Of a DNA stretch of 64,000 nt, positions 20,201-29,000 are shown piece by piece. Under the pieces are notes generated by a model. It was not told where the DNA came from. It ran no database searches and saw only the letters and a list, made by a program, of their open reading frames with translations. The stretch comes from Sphingomonadales bacterium (GTDB lineage: Bacteria > Pseudomonadota > Alphaproteobacteria > Sphingomonadales > Sphingomonadaceae). The position numbers were made by a program, and so were the translations under genes. The stretch is from contig JADJAC010000009.1 of the NCBI GenBank assembly GCA_016704425.1, positions 76,540 to 140,539 of the forward strand, in the 5' to 3' direction. Every line of letters starts with the position of its first letter. Position 1 is the stretch's first letter.

Positions 20201-21838
20201 CTGTCCTTCGACATCGCGCACCGCGGCATCGGGTCCGGCCCGGCGAATATTCGCAAGGGGCATCCGCGCCGCATCGGGTCGGCCGAAAATCGTGAAAGCC
20301 TCCGCGTCGCGCAGATCGTCATAGAGGCGATTGGTGACATCGAGGTCGTCGGTGAACAGGAAGGCGCGCCGGCCAAAGGCGCCTGACGCGTTGCTCGCCC
20401 CAGGCGGATCGAGGAGTCTGGGAAGCAACATCGAGGTCTGGATCGTTGTCGAGAGCAATGACGCGCGCGACGCCGGGTCGCCACGCAGCAAGATCTGATA
20501 TTCGGCGCCTTGCTCCTCGAACTCTTCGAGCGTCGGCGAGATCTCGACGACGTCATCCAGATCGGCGCCGGTCAAGTCAGAGAAGAATCGCGCGGCGTCG
20601 CCGAGTGTGGCTGAGAGACCGACCCAAGAGATCGGCGCAGCCAGCAAATGCCGCCATCGGCGCAGGGTCAGTGCGGCTTGCGCACCAGTTCCGCCCTCAT
20701 AGGTGTGCACTTCGTCAAGCAGGGCAAGCAACGGCTTACGCGCCGCCGGGAGCCCAACGCCGAAAAGGCCTCGCATCCAGTGATCGGACAGGCGCTGGTT
20801 CAGGATTTCGGTCGTCGTAAACAGGATGTCGGGTGGATTGCGCTGCAGTCGGGTCCGGGTCAGCACAATCTGGTCGTCGCCGATACCCTGACCGCAGCTT
20901 GGCTGGACACAGGCGAGCCGTTCGGTTCCCGCAGCGATATCGACTCCGCGCCAAACGAGTTCGCTGTCGCAGCGCGGACAGCGCATCCATGGGCAAACGA
21001 AGTCCTCGCCGCGTCGGACCCAGTTCTTGTCGGTGAGTTCCTGGCGGGTGGCGCGGGTCGGGGTCTTGCCGAACAAGGCGCCGATGATCAGCGGCCGGCG
21101 CCCGTGTGTGGCGAGCGTCTGATCGACCGTTCGCGCCATCCGAAACGCCTCGGCAAACTGGTCCTTGAGCAACTCGATCCGCGGGTAGATCGCGATTGCC
21201 TTGACCCAATGATCGGCACCGATCGCTTCTCCGATGCGGATCATGCCGGGCAGATAGAAGGCGATGGTCTTGCCGCTACCTGTACCCGCGGTGACGATCG
21301 TGCCGCCATCGTCGGTCGCCGCCGACAGGCGCAACGCCGCTCGTTCCTGAAAGCCCGCGAGTTTCATACCCGCGCGCGCGGTAAGTGCCGACCATAGGTC
21401 CTGACGCAGTTGCGATCCGCCGAGCACCGACGCATGCTCTGTGAGGATGTCGGCGGGCAGACGCTGCCGCCTTGGAAAGCGCCGCGGACGACAATCCACC
21501 CGAAAATCGGCGACGAGCGACGGCGCGCCCTGCCAGGGCTTGTTGGGAAAAAGTTGCCGGTTGGCGGCCAGCAACCGCATCATTTCAGCAAAGCGCGAGC
21601 GGATCCGGACGTCGCCGCCGACGCTTGCCATCTCAAAGATCAGCTTCGCGTCGATCAATTCCTCGACGAGATCCTGCCCGTCGGTGCTGGTGCCCCCAGC
21701 TGCCTCGCAGACCTGATCGCCGAGATCGAAGGCTTCGGCCTCGCTCAGCGAGCCGTCGGTGAACCCCCATTCGAGGGAGCGCATCTCAATGGCTTCGATG
21801 CGGTCGAGAACCGCGAGGGCGTGGTTGGACACGGGCAT
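17264..21838 (-). CDS. dpdJ: DpdJ, large DEAD/DEAH-box helicase
   Basis: A 1524-residue superfamily 2 helicase. Walker A lies around residue 185 (TAGTGSGKTIAFYLPG), a four-Cys zinc-binding segment around 310-345 (CPWMRCPRCDSELVW, then CVQPSCGQG), the DEVH box near 395 (LLALLDEVHTYEG), SATLGD near 440, and motif VI in LQRKGRAGRD near 635. A Gly/Ala/Asp-rich linker is found near 1160-1190. The C-terminal half has no motif I recognise. The start at 21838 (MPVSNHALAVLDRIEA) follows a GAGGTAGG-like site eight bases after dpdI. It probably translocates on DNA in the restriction complex. Confidence 0.85.
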   Translation of the reverse strand: MPVSNHALAVLDRIEAIEMRSLEWGFTDGSLSEAEAFDLGDQVCEAAGGTSTDGQDLVEELIDAKLIFEMASVGGDVRIRSRFAEMMRLLAANRQLFPNKPWQGAPSLVADFRVDCRPRRFPRRQRLPADILTEHASVLGGSQLRQDLWSALTARAGMKLAGFQERAALRLSAATDDGGTIVTAGTGSGKTIAFYLPGMIRIGEAIGADHWVKAIAIYPRIELLKDQFAEAFRMARTVDQTLATHGRRPLIIGALFGKTPTRATRQELTDKNWVRRGEDFVCPWMRCPRCDSELVWRGVDIAAGTERLACVQPSCGQGIGDDQIVLTRTRLQRNPPDILFTTTEILNQRLSDHWMRGLFGVGLPAARKPLLALLDEVHTYEGGTGAQAALTLRRWRHLLAAPISWVGLSATLGDAARFFSDLTGADLDDVVEISPTLEEFEEQGAEYQILLRGDPASRASLLSTTIQTSMLLPRLLDPPGASNASGAFGRRAFLFTDDLDVTNRLYDDLRDAEAFTIFGRPDAARMPLANIRRAGPDAAVRDVEGQRWRICEDIGHPLDRRLVVGRTTSQDAGVNQSANIVVATAALEVGFNDPLVGAVIQHKAPRGMASFLQRKGRAGRDRAMRPITLTVLSDYGRDRAFYQAFEHLFDPSLEPQYLPIRNPYVMKIQAVFALFDWLAATTAGYEKAWQWNLLSRPLPQASPAERAVLDRTRAKLTQLVQGDAATIDDLRIYLMGALGIERSSAEALLWEAPRSLLLEAVPTLVRRLFRGWQLAIPNAGATLDLQVDHHPLPDFIPRNLFSDLSLPEVRVIIPPATVNHEERIEQMPILQALNQFVPGRVTRRFAHERGALSHWIPVDPAFPEQDRRISDYALEHEFVGSFTGSLNDHVGGPPLLVFRPWTVGLERAARTEALPSSNARLVWQSDIVANGDALGVPVPTRSEWRHHVRAIDFHLHRFRSSVSVRRFAGTAQANIRTLQDDFPVTLTFTSDDDRPAAVGFELEVDGFRLDLALPHAEMLSGDRLPPDVLAAAKLAYIRDLIRLDPLLPDDLNQFQREWLIQFLLSVLLADAATNNRPLSETIADLLDDDRIESVFRAVMDEVFGAMPPTPPDSDDTQDSDADDDAGGDGGRPAGAGGAGGGGRLQQALLLQLASPVVRDRLRALAAQLVVVDPMMFSAWLRRLVLETLGEAMLQACIAAAPRQATVDTLLVDIRDDATSDVASVWISETTLGGAGVLEAFADRFASEPRLFFSALDAALAPSDLELVDGSLREILSLATNDVVIGDQVARLRATNSHNERAILWRTLSHTLAQHGGIDLSHALSVSLNNRLLRAGSGPQLDQLLLDLQTHWDAIQVEFGIAIGLREYAYIASRHATLASAVRAFLAATLPAAAISHVTVLSAITSLLWPRANEVRQRVLQSYNPFRQTRSTDPAVVRHLLLSHAIATIAFNDPDWEAQLATAFEGQGTARLVAEAGEARLFRAALVRLSATPVSVGVLQFFPAIERVERANGRVLVTLTLREQV

Positions 21839-21846
21839 GATCGTGC

Positions 21847-22560
21847 CTACCTCAGCTTGATGCGGAACGCGCCGAGCAAGTTGCGGCTTTCGAGCCACGT
21901 CTGCACTTCGGACGTATAGGCGCTTAAAAGGGCATCGCTATTGGCTGCGGCGCGAATGAAGGCGACGACGCTCGTCGGGATGTCCGACGCCGCCAGTGTG
22001 TTCCAGGCCGCTTCGTGCTGGGTGAGGAGGCTATCGAGGCTGGCGATCGCCGCCTTTGGGTCCGGCGGAAGGCTGGCGCCAAACACTGCCACTTCGCCCC
22101 GAATCTGCCGTATCTTGGTAACGCTCACCCGAAACTGCGGCACTTGGCCAAGCGCGCTCAACACGTCATCGGCGCCAAAGGCGGCGCGCTTATCGACATA
22201 GGCTCTCCATGCAGCGCTCGCGGCCTTGTGCCCTGCACTGGCGATACCGTTCAGCCGATCAGTGAAGGCGTGCTTGATGTCGAACGGCGGGTCGTTGACC
22301 TTCGCCGGGTCTTCCTTGATCGCCTCGCGCAATGTCCGCGCCTTGTCGGCATAGCCCAGGCCATCGCTTGGCTCGAAGTCGACCGCGACACCGGCGTCGG
22401 CAAGGGCGCTCAGCGTCTCGCGGAGTCCCGCCATAAGTTGCGATGCGGATTCGAACTGCTTTGCGCGCGTGCCGAACTGCTCGGCCTCGGCGGCGCTGTT
22501 CTTGAGCTTCTGATAGGTGTTGATCTTGGTTGCGAGCGTGTCGGCGCGGTCAAGCAGCAT
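21847..22560 (-). CDS. dpdI: DpdI, helical protein of the Dpd system
   Basis: A 237-residue protein, mostly predicted helix, with a coiled-coil-like N-terminus (LATKINTYQKLKNSAAEAEQ). No catalytic motif is visible. It is called DpdI because it lies between DpdH and DpdJ in the conserved order. Its start overlaps the dpdH end by 11 bases, indicating translational coupling. It could be a structural partner of the DpdH ATPase. Confidence 0.7.
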   Translation of the reverse strand: MLLDRADTLATKINTYQKLKNSAAEAEQFGTRAKQFESASQLMAGLRETLSALADAGVAVDFEPSDGLGYADKARTLREAIKEDPAKVNDPPFDIKHAFTDRLNGIASAGHKAASAAWRAYVDKRAAFGADDVLSALGQVPQFRVSVTKIRQIRGEVAVFGASLPPDPKAAIASLDSLLTQHEAAWNTLAASDIPTSVVAFIRAAANSDALLSAYTSEVQTWLESRNLLGAFRIKLR

Positions 22561-25500
22561 CGGCTTGCTCCCCGTCGGTCGTCGCCATGGCGATCAGGTT
22601 GGCTTCGATCGCGGTAAGCGAGGCATCGATCTGATCGAGACTCGCCGCTACGGCACCATGCTTGGCGTCAAGACTCTGACTATTGGCGCCGATATTGTCA
22701 TCGACGGTATCAAGAAAGGCTTGCGCTGCGGCCACCAGACCGGTTCCCGCATCGACCGCGCCGCGTCGGCCACGACCGAAATGCGGTAGAGCAGCGACAG
22801 CATCGCCTTCGCCGGCGAGGGCGCGTGCGGCAGACAGTGAGTCATCGAAATACACTGTCTTGAAGCGCTCGAGCGCGTCGGCCAAACCCCGTCCAGTGTT
22901 GCTGGTGCCGATTCCGGCGTCGGCGACGGCCTGCCGTGCGGCATCGAGCGCCGTCACGATAGCGGCGCGCGTTGCGGTCGCGCCGAACGCGGTCTCCATC
23001 GCCTCGAGCCATGACTTGCGCATCGCCATTTCCGATCCTGCCGCCGTGGGTAGAGCGTCCCTGACGTCGCGATAGAGTTTGGCAGGTTCTTGCGTATCAC
23101 CATCGGGCGGTTGCAGGCGCAACTGCCATTTGGCCTGACGAAACTCGCGGATTGGCCCGAGGATGCGGCCTGGGTTGAGCATCGCGCCGGCGCGGCCGCC
23201 CTTCATGCTCGACATTTGGGATTGTGCGATCCCAACCAGCTTTTCGCGTTGCCGCGTCAGTTTGTCGTACAGCGACTTCATGTCGGGCGCCGTGCTCGCG
23301 CACTCGCTTGCCCATTGTGCGCTAAACGCTGCGTCGATCATGTCGGCGATCTTCGCATCGGGCTTGATCTTGCCGCCGATCGCTGCGCCGACACAAAGCA
23401 ACTCGACCGCTGCGGCAGCCTGGTTCCACTGCGGTGTCGGCTGACAGATGTCGCGCAATTGCGCCTCGACGTCCTTTGCCCAGATCTCGACGCAATCGAG
23501 GAAAGCAGCGAGCATCTTTTCGCCATCGGGAAACTCCCAGCGGAACTGGTCTTTGCTTGCGCGTAAAACACCTTGAAGGGCGGTAGCGGCGATCTCGGGC
23601 TGAACGAGTTTGCCCGGGATGACGACTTTGACAAGCATATGGCCAGCCACCTGCGTGGTCTGACGATCAAAACTAATACTCGTGCGGAAGAAGGGTTTGC
23701 CAGTCGACCCGACGAAATTCGACTTGGCTAGTCCGAGCATGTCCCAGTCTATTGCATTTGAGACGGCAGAGAAGACCAACCGTCGGAGCTTATCAGCTAC
23801 GGTTTGTTCCATGCCCTGTCCACCGAGCCACTGCTCGATCAACAAATCTTCCTTGCTGGCAGTGTTCCGCTGCGGTGCGTCTGCCGTGGGAGCATCGATT
23901 GTTGGCTCAATTGGCTTTGCCGCATCTGCGCCGGGAATCTCTGGAACCTCGAAGGCTGCACGCAGGCGTTCGTCGAGATTGGCGATTGTGCCGGTGCCAT
24001 CATAAAGTTCGAGAAATGCTGCCCAGCGCTCGTAGTTCTGTGGATTGCGGTTTTTCAGTTCGGCTTGCGCAACGGGAAGAAGCATAGTGATGCCGCCGAG
24101 TTTTTCGAGCAGCTTGGATGGCGGAAACGCGCCGGTCGCGATCGCGGGGCCGAAATTGTCGAGTACCTCGACCAGAAGGTCGTTTTGCAGGATGCGCGGG
24201 TTGAGGCGCTCCGGCATCGAGTCCTTGTCGGCCCGAGACGCTGCAATCCACAACGCTTTTGGCGTGAATGGGTAGAGCCCGTAACCATCGACCTCGCCAA
24301 AGGTCGCATGGCACTCACTCTGGTGTGCGCAGGTCTCGCATTTCGAGCGCGGATTTTCGCCCGGCACTGCAGTCTCACTCCACTGCTCGATGCCATCACG
24401 TCCTAGGCGAACCGCGTTGAGATAGCGGGACGTGAACTGACTGAGCGATTCTTGCGTGACGTTGCGCCCCTCCGCGCGGCCAGCGGAGCGGTCCATATCG
24501 ACAACGTGAGTCGTGCGCATATAGGCGGTCTCGGCCACGCTCTGGAAGAAGCCCGTGGTGACAGCGATCGCCGTCCGCATCTTGCATTGGCGCTCATCGC
24601 CCTGGGAGGTGATCGCCTGCAACAGCGCCCGGTCGATACCCTGCAAGCGCGCGAACTCCTCGACCAGCAGGACCAGTTCCTGCCCTTGCGTCTTCAGATA
24701 GCTGCGCAACCGCGCCATCAATTCTTCGACGCGGTCGCCGGAAAAGCTGAGCGTCCGCGCCACCGCTCGATCGAGATTACGATTGATGATCCGGACCGCG
24801 AGCGGAAGATTGACGGTCCGATCGCATTCGATGGCTTCAATCGCCTTGCGCGCAAGACGCGATGCGTGCACGAAATCCATGCCGCCGAGTGGCAGATCTC
24901 CCTCTACAAAGATGCGGCGTTGATCGGGACGATCCTTGGCATTGGACGGTGCGAAGATGTGATCGACGATCTCGGCGATTACCGTGTCGTCGCCTAGGAA
25001 ATGCGCTTCGCGCATATGAGGATCCTGGAACAGGTTCGGGAGCGTGCTCACCAACTCCTGTTCGAATTCGTCGGCGTCGTTCGGCAGGACCTCCTCGCGG
25101 ATCGCTTGCGCGAGGTCGTTGAGCAATTGTTGCTTCTGGTCCGCCCGGGTCTGGGTCCCGTCACCCGCCGACTGCAGCGTCTCGAGGAAACTTGCCTGCT
25201 GGTCGGCAGGCAATTCAGCGATGATCATCTTGACGATGTTCCGCAGTGAAGTGCCCGACTTGCGCACGACCAGGACCACTCGGTCCTTGCTTGGCTTGAT
25301 GTTGAGCCGCATCCAGTGAACCAGATGCGACTTGCCCGAGCCGGTCTCGCCGAGGATCGCCGCCAGCGCATGCGGCCGGTCCTCGCGCAGAAAATCCGCG
25401 AGAAAGGCCGATGGCGTCATGTCCGCCCACGAGGCTTCGCCGATTTCTTGAAACGACTTGCCGACCTGCGGGCTAACCTTGAGATCCCAATCGCTGTGGA

Positions 25501-25594
25501 CGGCGCGGAACAGGCTGTCGCTGATATGCTCGGCGAACGGATTGATCACCTGGCGAACGGCGCCGGGATCCCAGCAAAGAAAATTGCGCATCAT
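22550..25594 (-). CDS. dpdH: DpdH, large ATPase of the Dpd system
   Basis: A 1014-residue P-loop protein with Walker A at about residue 85 (AILGETGSGKSHLVHW) and a probable Walker B in ELVLLVEEFARLQG near 300. A Cys/His cluster near 400-415 (KCETCAHQSECHATFGEVDG) could bind zinc. The remaining two thirds are helical. The overall look resembles the large ATPases of phage-defence operons such as BrxC-type proteins. It starts at ATG 25594, overlapping dpdG by four bases, and most likely works with DpdG-I in sensing or remodelling DNA. Confidence 0.82.
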   Translation of the reverse strand: MMRNFLCWDPGAVRQVINPFAEHISDSLFRAVHSDWDLKVSPQVGKSFQEIGEASWADMTPSAFLADFLREDRPHALAAILGETGSGKSHLVHWMRLNIKPSKDRVVLVVRKSGTSLRNIVKMIIAELPADQQASFLETLQSAGDGTQTRADQKQQLLNDLAQAIREEVLPNDADEFEQELVSTLPNLFQDPHMREAHFLGDDTVIAEIVDHIFAPSNAKDRPDQRRIFVEGDLPLGGMDFVHASRLARKAIEAIECDRTVNLPLAVRIINRNLDRAVARTLSFSGDRVEELMARLRSYLKTQGQELVLLVEEFARLQGIDRALLQAITSQGDERQCKMRTAIAVTTGFFQSVAETAYMRTTHVVDMDRSAGRAEGRNVTQESLSQFTSRYLNAVRLGRDGIEQWSETAVPGENPRSKCETCAHQSECHATFGEVDGYGLYPFTPKALWIAASRADKDSMPERLNPRILQNDLLVEVLDNFGPAIATGAFPPSKLLEKLGGITMLLPVAQAELKNRNPQNYERWAAFLELYDGTGTIANLDERLRAAFEVPEIPGADAAKPIEPTIDAPTADAPQRNTASKEDLLIEQWLGGQGMEQTVADKLRRLVFSAVSNAIDWDMLGLAKSNFVGSTGKPFFRTSISFDRQTTQVAGHMLVKVVIPGKLVQPEIAATALQGVLRASKDQFRWEFPDGEKMLAAFLDCVEIWAKDVEAQLRDICQPTPQWNQAAAAVELLCVGAAIGGKIKPDAKIADMIDAAFSAQWASECASTAPDMKSLYDKLTRQREKLVGIAQSQMSSMKGGRAGAMLNPGRILGPIREFRQAKWQLRLQPPDGDTQEPAKLYRDVRDALPTAAGSEMAMRKSWLEAMETAFGATATRAAIVTALDAARQAVADAGIGTSNTGRGLADALERFKTVYFDDSLSAARALAGEGDAVAALPHFGRGRRGAVDAGTGLVAAAQAFLDTVDDNIGANSQSLDAKHGAVAASLDQIDASLTAIEANLIAMATTDGEQADAA

Positions 25595-26508
25595 GCGGCT
25601 TCTCGCAGTGCGATGCGGCTGACACGACCTTCGCGCGGCCCGAAGTCGAGAATGCGACCCGGCGCGTCAGCAACTGTCGCCATGGTCAGGCGCTGGCGAT
25701 CCACAAGTCGCTGTAGCGCTAGGCTGGTCGTGATCGACAGGCGCTTGTCGGCGTCCGCCTGAGGGGTGAGGCGCATGACTTCATATTCCTGCCGAACGCT
25801 GCCCGTTTCGAAGACTGGGAAGATCGCTGCCAACCGCGTCATAAATTGCTCGATCGGCAGGTCGTTGCCATCGGCAAAGATGGCTGGAAGCGCGCTTTCA
25901 ATCGCCTTGATGGGATCGGGGATCACTCGGCGAGAAGCGGCATCCTCGGCATCGCTGCCACCGCCGACGATGGTGGCAAAGCCAAGATAACGCGCCCAGT
26001 ATAGGAAGTTTTGGTAGCGATTGAGCGAGGTCAGTTCGGTCTTTGAGGCGTGGTCGCCGATCTGCGCTTTCAGACTGTTTTGCGGAGCCTCCGAGAAATT
26101 CATCGGGCGTAGCGGGCTGGAACTCAGGAACCAGGAAAGCGCAACCATGAAACCGGCCTGTTGGGCTTCAGAGGCACGTGTCGGATCGAACAAGGTGCGC
26201 CGCATGAACGCGAGGAAGAACGCCTCGCTACCCTTTCCCTTCTTGCCACCGCCGCGTGCATCGGCTGTAAGGCGCAGCTTGTCCTCAACCTCTTCGACCA
26301 AACCTATCCGCCGCGCTTCAAGAAGTGTGTTGCTAAACAGCGTTGTGGTCGACTCTCCATCATCATCAGCGCCCCGACCGCTGAGCGAAGGCGGTGTCGC
26401 CCAGGCCTCGAGACGGTCTTTGACTTCACCGTTCTCACTGTCGAACAAGGCGGCATAGATCGCGAACAACCGACTCGGAACAGCTTGGGCAGTTGTAACA
26501 ATACTCAT
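25591..26508 (-). CDS. dpdG: DpdG, Dpd restriction component
   Basis: A 305-residue soluble protein without recognisable catalytic residues. The N-terminus (MSIVTTAQAVPSRLFAIYAA) and C-terminus (RLVDRQRLTMATVADAPGR) suggest winged-helix-like DNA-binding elements, but this is weak. The name comes from the conserved gene order dpdF-G-H. Its end overlaps dpdH (ATGA). A 58-base gap separates it from dpdF, the only such gap in the restriction block. Confidence 0.72.
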   Translation of the reverse strand: MSIVTTAQAVPSRLFAIYAALFDSENGEVKDRLEAWATPPSLSGRGADDDGESTTTLFSNTLLEARRIGLVEEVEDKLRLTADARGGGKKGKGSEAFFLAFMRRTLFDPTRASEAQQAGFMVALSWFLSSSPLRPMNFSEAPQNSLKAQIGDHASKTELTSLNRYQNFLYWARYLGFATIVGGGSDAEDAASRRVIPDPIKAIESALPAIFADGNDLPIEQFMTRLAAIFPVFETGSVRQEYEVMRLTPQADADKRLSITTSLALQRLVDRQRLTMATVADAPGRILDFGPREGRVSRIALREAA

Positions 26509-26566
26509 TGTGCTACCCTTGCATTAAATTCGTCGAGCGTCAGCGTTCGACCGCCAAATACATCCT

Positions 26567-29000
26567 TCAATCTGCGTCCATCGGGGGCTTGCTGATCGAT
26601 CGGCGCAAGGAAAATCCTAGGATTTTCGGCGCGTGGGACGAGTTTTGCGGCTCCAGTGTCTGCATATCTCCGACCATGACAAGTTCAGGACCGCGCGGAA
26701 GACGCGACAAGGCAAGTGATGACAGGTCGCTTACGAAGAATGCCGACTTTTCCGCGAATTTGAGAACGCGCTCCATGTCGAATGGCTGCGGCCCGAGCGT
26801 GATCAGCTTGGCGAGACGAGCCTGCGCTAGGCGTTGCAGCGTGTCGCCGAGCCGGCGCGAGGCATTGCGCGCAAGGTCGCCAGGATCGTAGCTGACGAGC
26901 AGGCGGAGATCATTATCGAGGAGGTTGGCGACAAGTGGATCGAGCGGCTCGGTCCAAGGTCCACGCGGTTCGCCGACCGCTACGCTGCTCAGGCGGCACG
27001 AGTCGTCGTCGCGGCACCTGCTGCAACGGCTGCACGTCCGGCCAACCCGGTTTGCGCCGTACAGGTCCTCGAGGATCGCGGCTGGGCAGCGATCATCACG
27101 CAAATACTCGCGCATGAGATCAAGATTGCGCTTGGCGGCAAGCCAGCCGACCTGGCGCACGGGTTCGACCCGCGACTGCCATAGCGCCAGTTCGAGATGG
27201 TGATCGTCGATAATCTCGATTTCGAGCCAGTCCCCCTCCTGTTCGATCCGCGGATAGGGCGTGCCAAGCAGGCGCAATATACCGGCGCGCGCCATCAGAG
27301 CAACGGTCCGCAGGTTCCAGTCGGTATTGGCATCGCCAAACATGTCGATGTCGCGCTCGTCGGTCCCCGGGCGACCGTCGATCCGCACGGCGAAGCGCCC
27401 GTTACCAAGGATAGCCTTGCGGGCGAACATGGTCTTCCAACGGTGGAAACCACGTTCGATACTGATGACCTGCTGAGCGTTGATGCGCTCCGCGATCGCC
27501 ACGTCCTTGCCTGTAGGCACGATCAGCGAAAGTGCCGCCTTGCCGTCGCGTCCACCGCGTCCGACCTCCTGATAAAATCGATCAAGCGTCTCGGGGACAC
27601 AGGCATGGATGACGCTGCGGGCGTGGCCATAATCGATGCCGAGACCGAACGCCGAGGTTCCGACGACGATATCAAGTGACCCGTCGCGCCACTGACCGAC
27701 AATCTCTTCACGCTCGGCGCGCCCGGTTGTGCCATGGAGTTTGCGCACCCGGCGAAAGCCCGCCTCGACGAGCCGTGCATGCCAGGCGTTGGCAGCGGCA
27801 ACTTCGGTGACATAAAGCACCGCCGGTCGGGGCACATGGTGAAGCGCCTCGAGGACCTGGGCAATGCGACTGGCCTCAGTGGTCAATGGTGCAATCCAAT
27901 AGTCCGGTTCCGGCCGCAACTGGACCGCCGCCAGGCTCTCAAAATTGCTTTCGGCACCGAACAGCGAGCGCAACGTCTCGAGCGAGGAATCGGTGAGTGT
28001 TGCCGACAACATGATGGTGCGCAGCGCCTGGCCGACAGGCGCTGCCGACAGCAGTTCGCGCCGCAGGCCGCTTAGTTCCTGGAACTCGGTCCGGAAGCCC
28101 GTACCCCATTGGTCGACCAGATGGGCTTCATCGATCACCATGGCTCGCAGCAGTCCCGCCTCGGCTGCGCTCCGCAAAGGGTCACGCAGTCGGCCGCAAG
28201 CGGCTTCTGGCGACGCGAAGCACAGACCCTGAGTGCCGTCCGCGATCCGCTCGGCGATGATGTTGTTCTGGACATCGTTGCCGCCCTGGAACGCGAGCGG
28301 CGGCGAGAGCCCGCAGACTTTGACCGCTTCCTGTTCGTGATTGACGCCGAGCGCTACGGTCGGAACGATCACTAGGGTGACGCCGCGGTTTTCCGCCTGG
28401 TCTGCCCCAACGAAGCCTACGGTCTGGACCAACTGGAAAATCATGCTCTTGCCCTCGCCAGTCGGGAGAGCGACGACGAGGCTTCCGCCGGCCGGGGTCG
28501 AAAGCGCAGCACGAACGGCGGCGCGCTGCCCGCGACTACGATAGGAGGTGCGACCGACCGCAGCGAGCAACGGATCGCCTTCGCAGCCAGCGTTGTTGAA
28601 CTCGCGGGCGCGTTGCCTCTGACGCGGCAAATGTCTCGACTCCGTCGCCAGGGTCGGAGAGCCACGTCGGCGTCCAGGGTTGAAGCATCACAAGACGCGC
28701 TTTGCCGGCGGCAGTGCTGTGCAGCCCGACCGCATCCCAATCGGCCACCCCGTCGAAGCGCGGGTGCGACACCAGCACCGCGGGAGTCACCATCGCGCCG
28801 CGTCGCACATGCTCATGGGTCATCGCCTGCCGGAGCAAGACGGCAAGATCGAGGCTACTCGCCTGACAAGCAGGGTCTACCAGCGCCTTGCGCAACCGCT
28901 CGATCGCTGGCGAGCGAGCCTGCCAGTCGGCGCCGCTATCGGCGCGATCAAGCAGTTGGCTCAGCGCGACAAAGGCGTCATGGTCGTCGCGCTCAGCCAC
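26567..29000 (-). CDS. dpdF: DpdF, RecQ-like helicase (one frameshift as sequenced)
   Basis: A superfamily 2 helicase of the RecQ group. Motifs in the long frame (26567-28630) are ALPTGEGKSMIFQL, VIDEAHLVDQWG, IMLSATLTD, SAFGLGIDYG and QEVGRGGRDGKAALSL, plus a Cys-rich zinc segment near the C-terminus (GRTCSRCSRC). The first about 123 residues lie in another frame from GTG 29000 (VAERDDHDAFVALSQLL). The frames meet near an A3 run at 28629-28631; removing one base joins them into about 810 residues. The 29000 start overlaps the dpdE stop (GTGGCTGA). Without correction the helicase would have to start at TTG 28630, losing its N-terminal domain. Confidence 0.83.
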
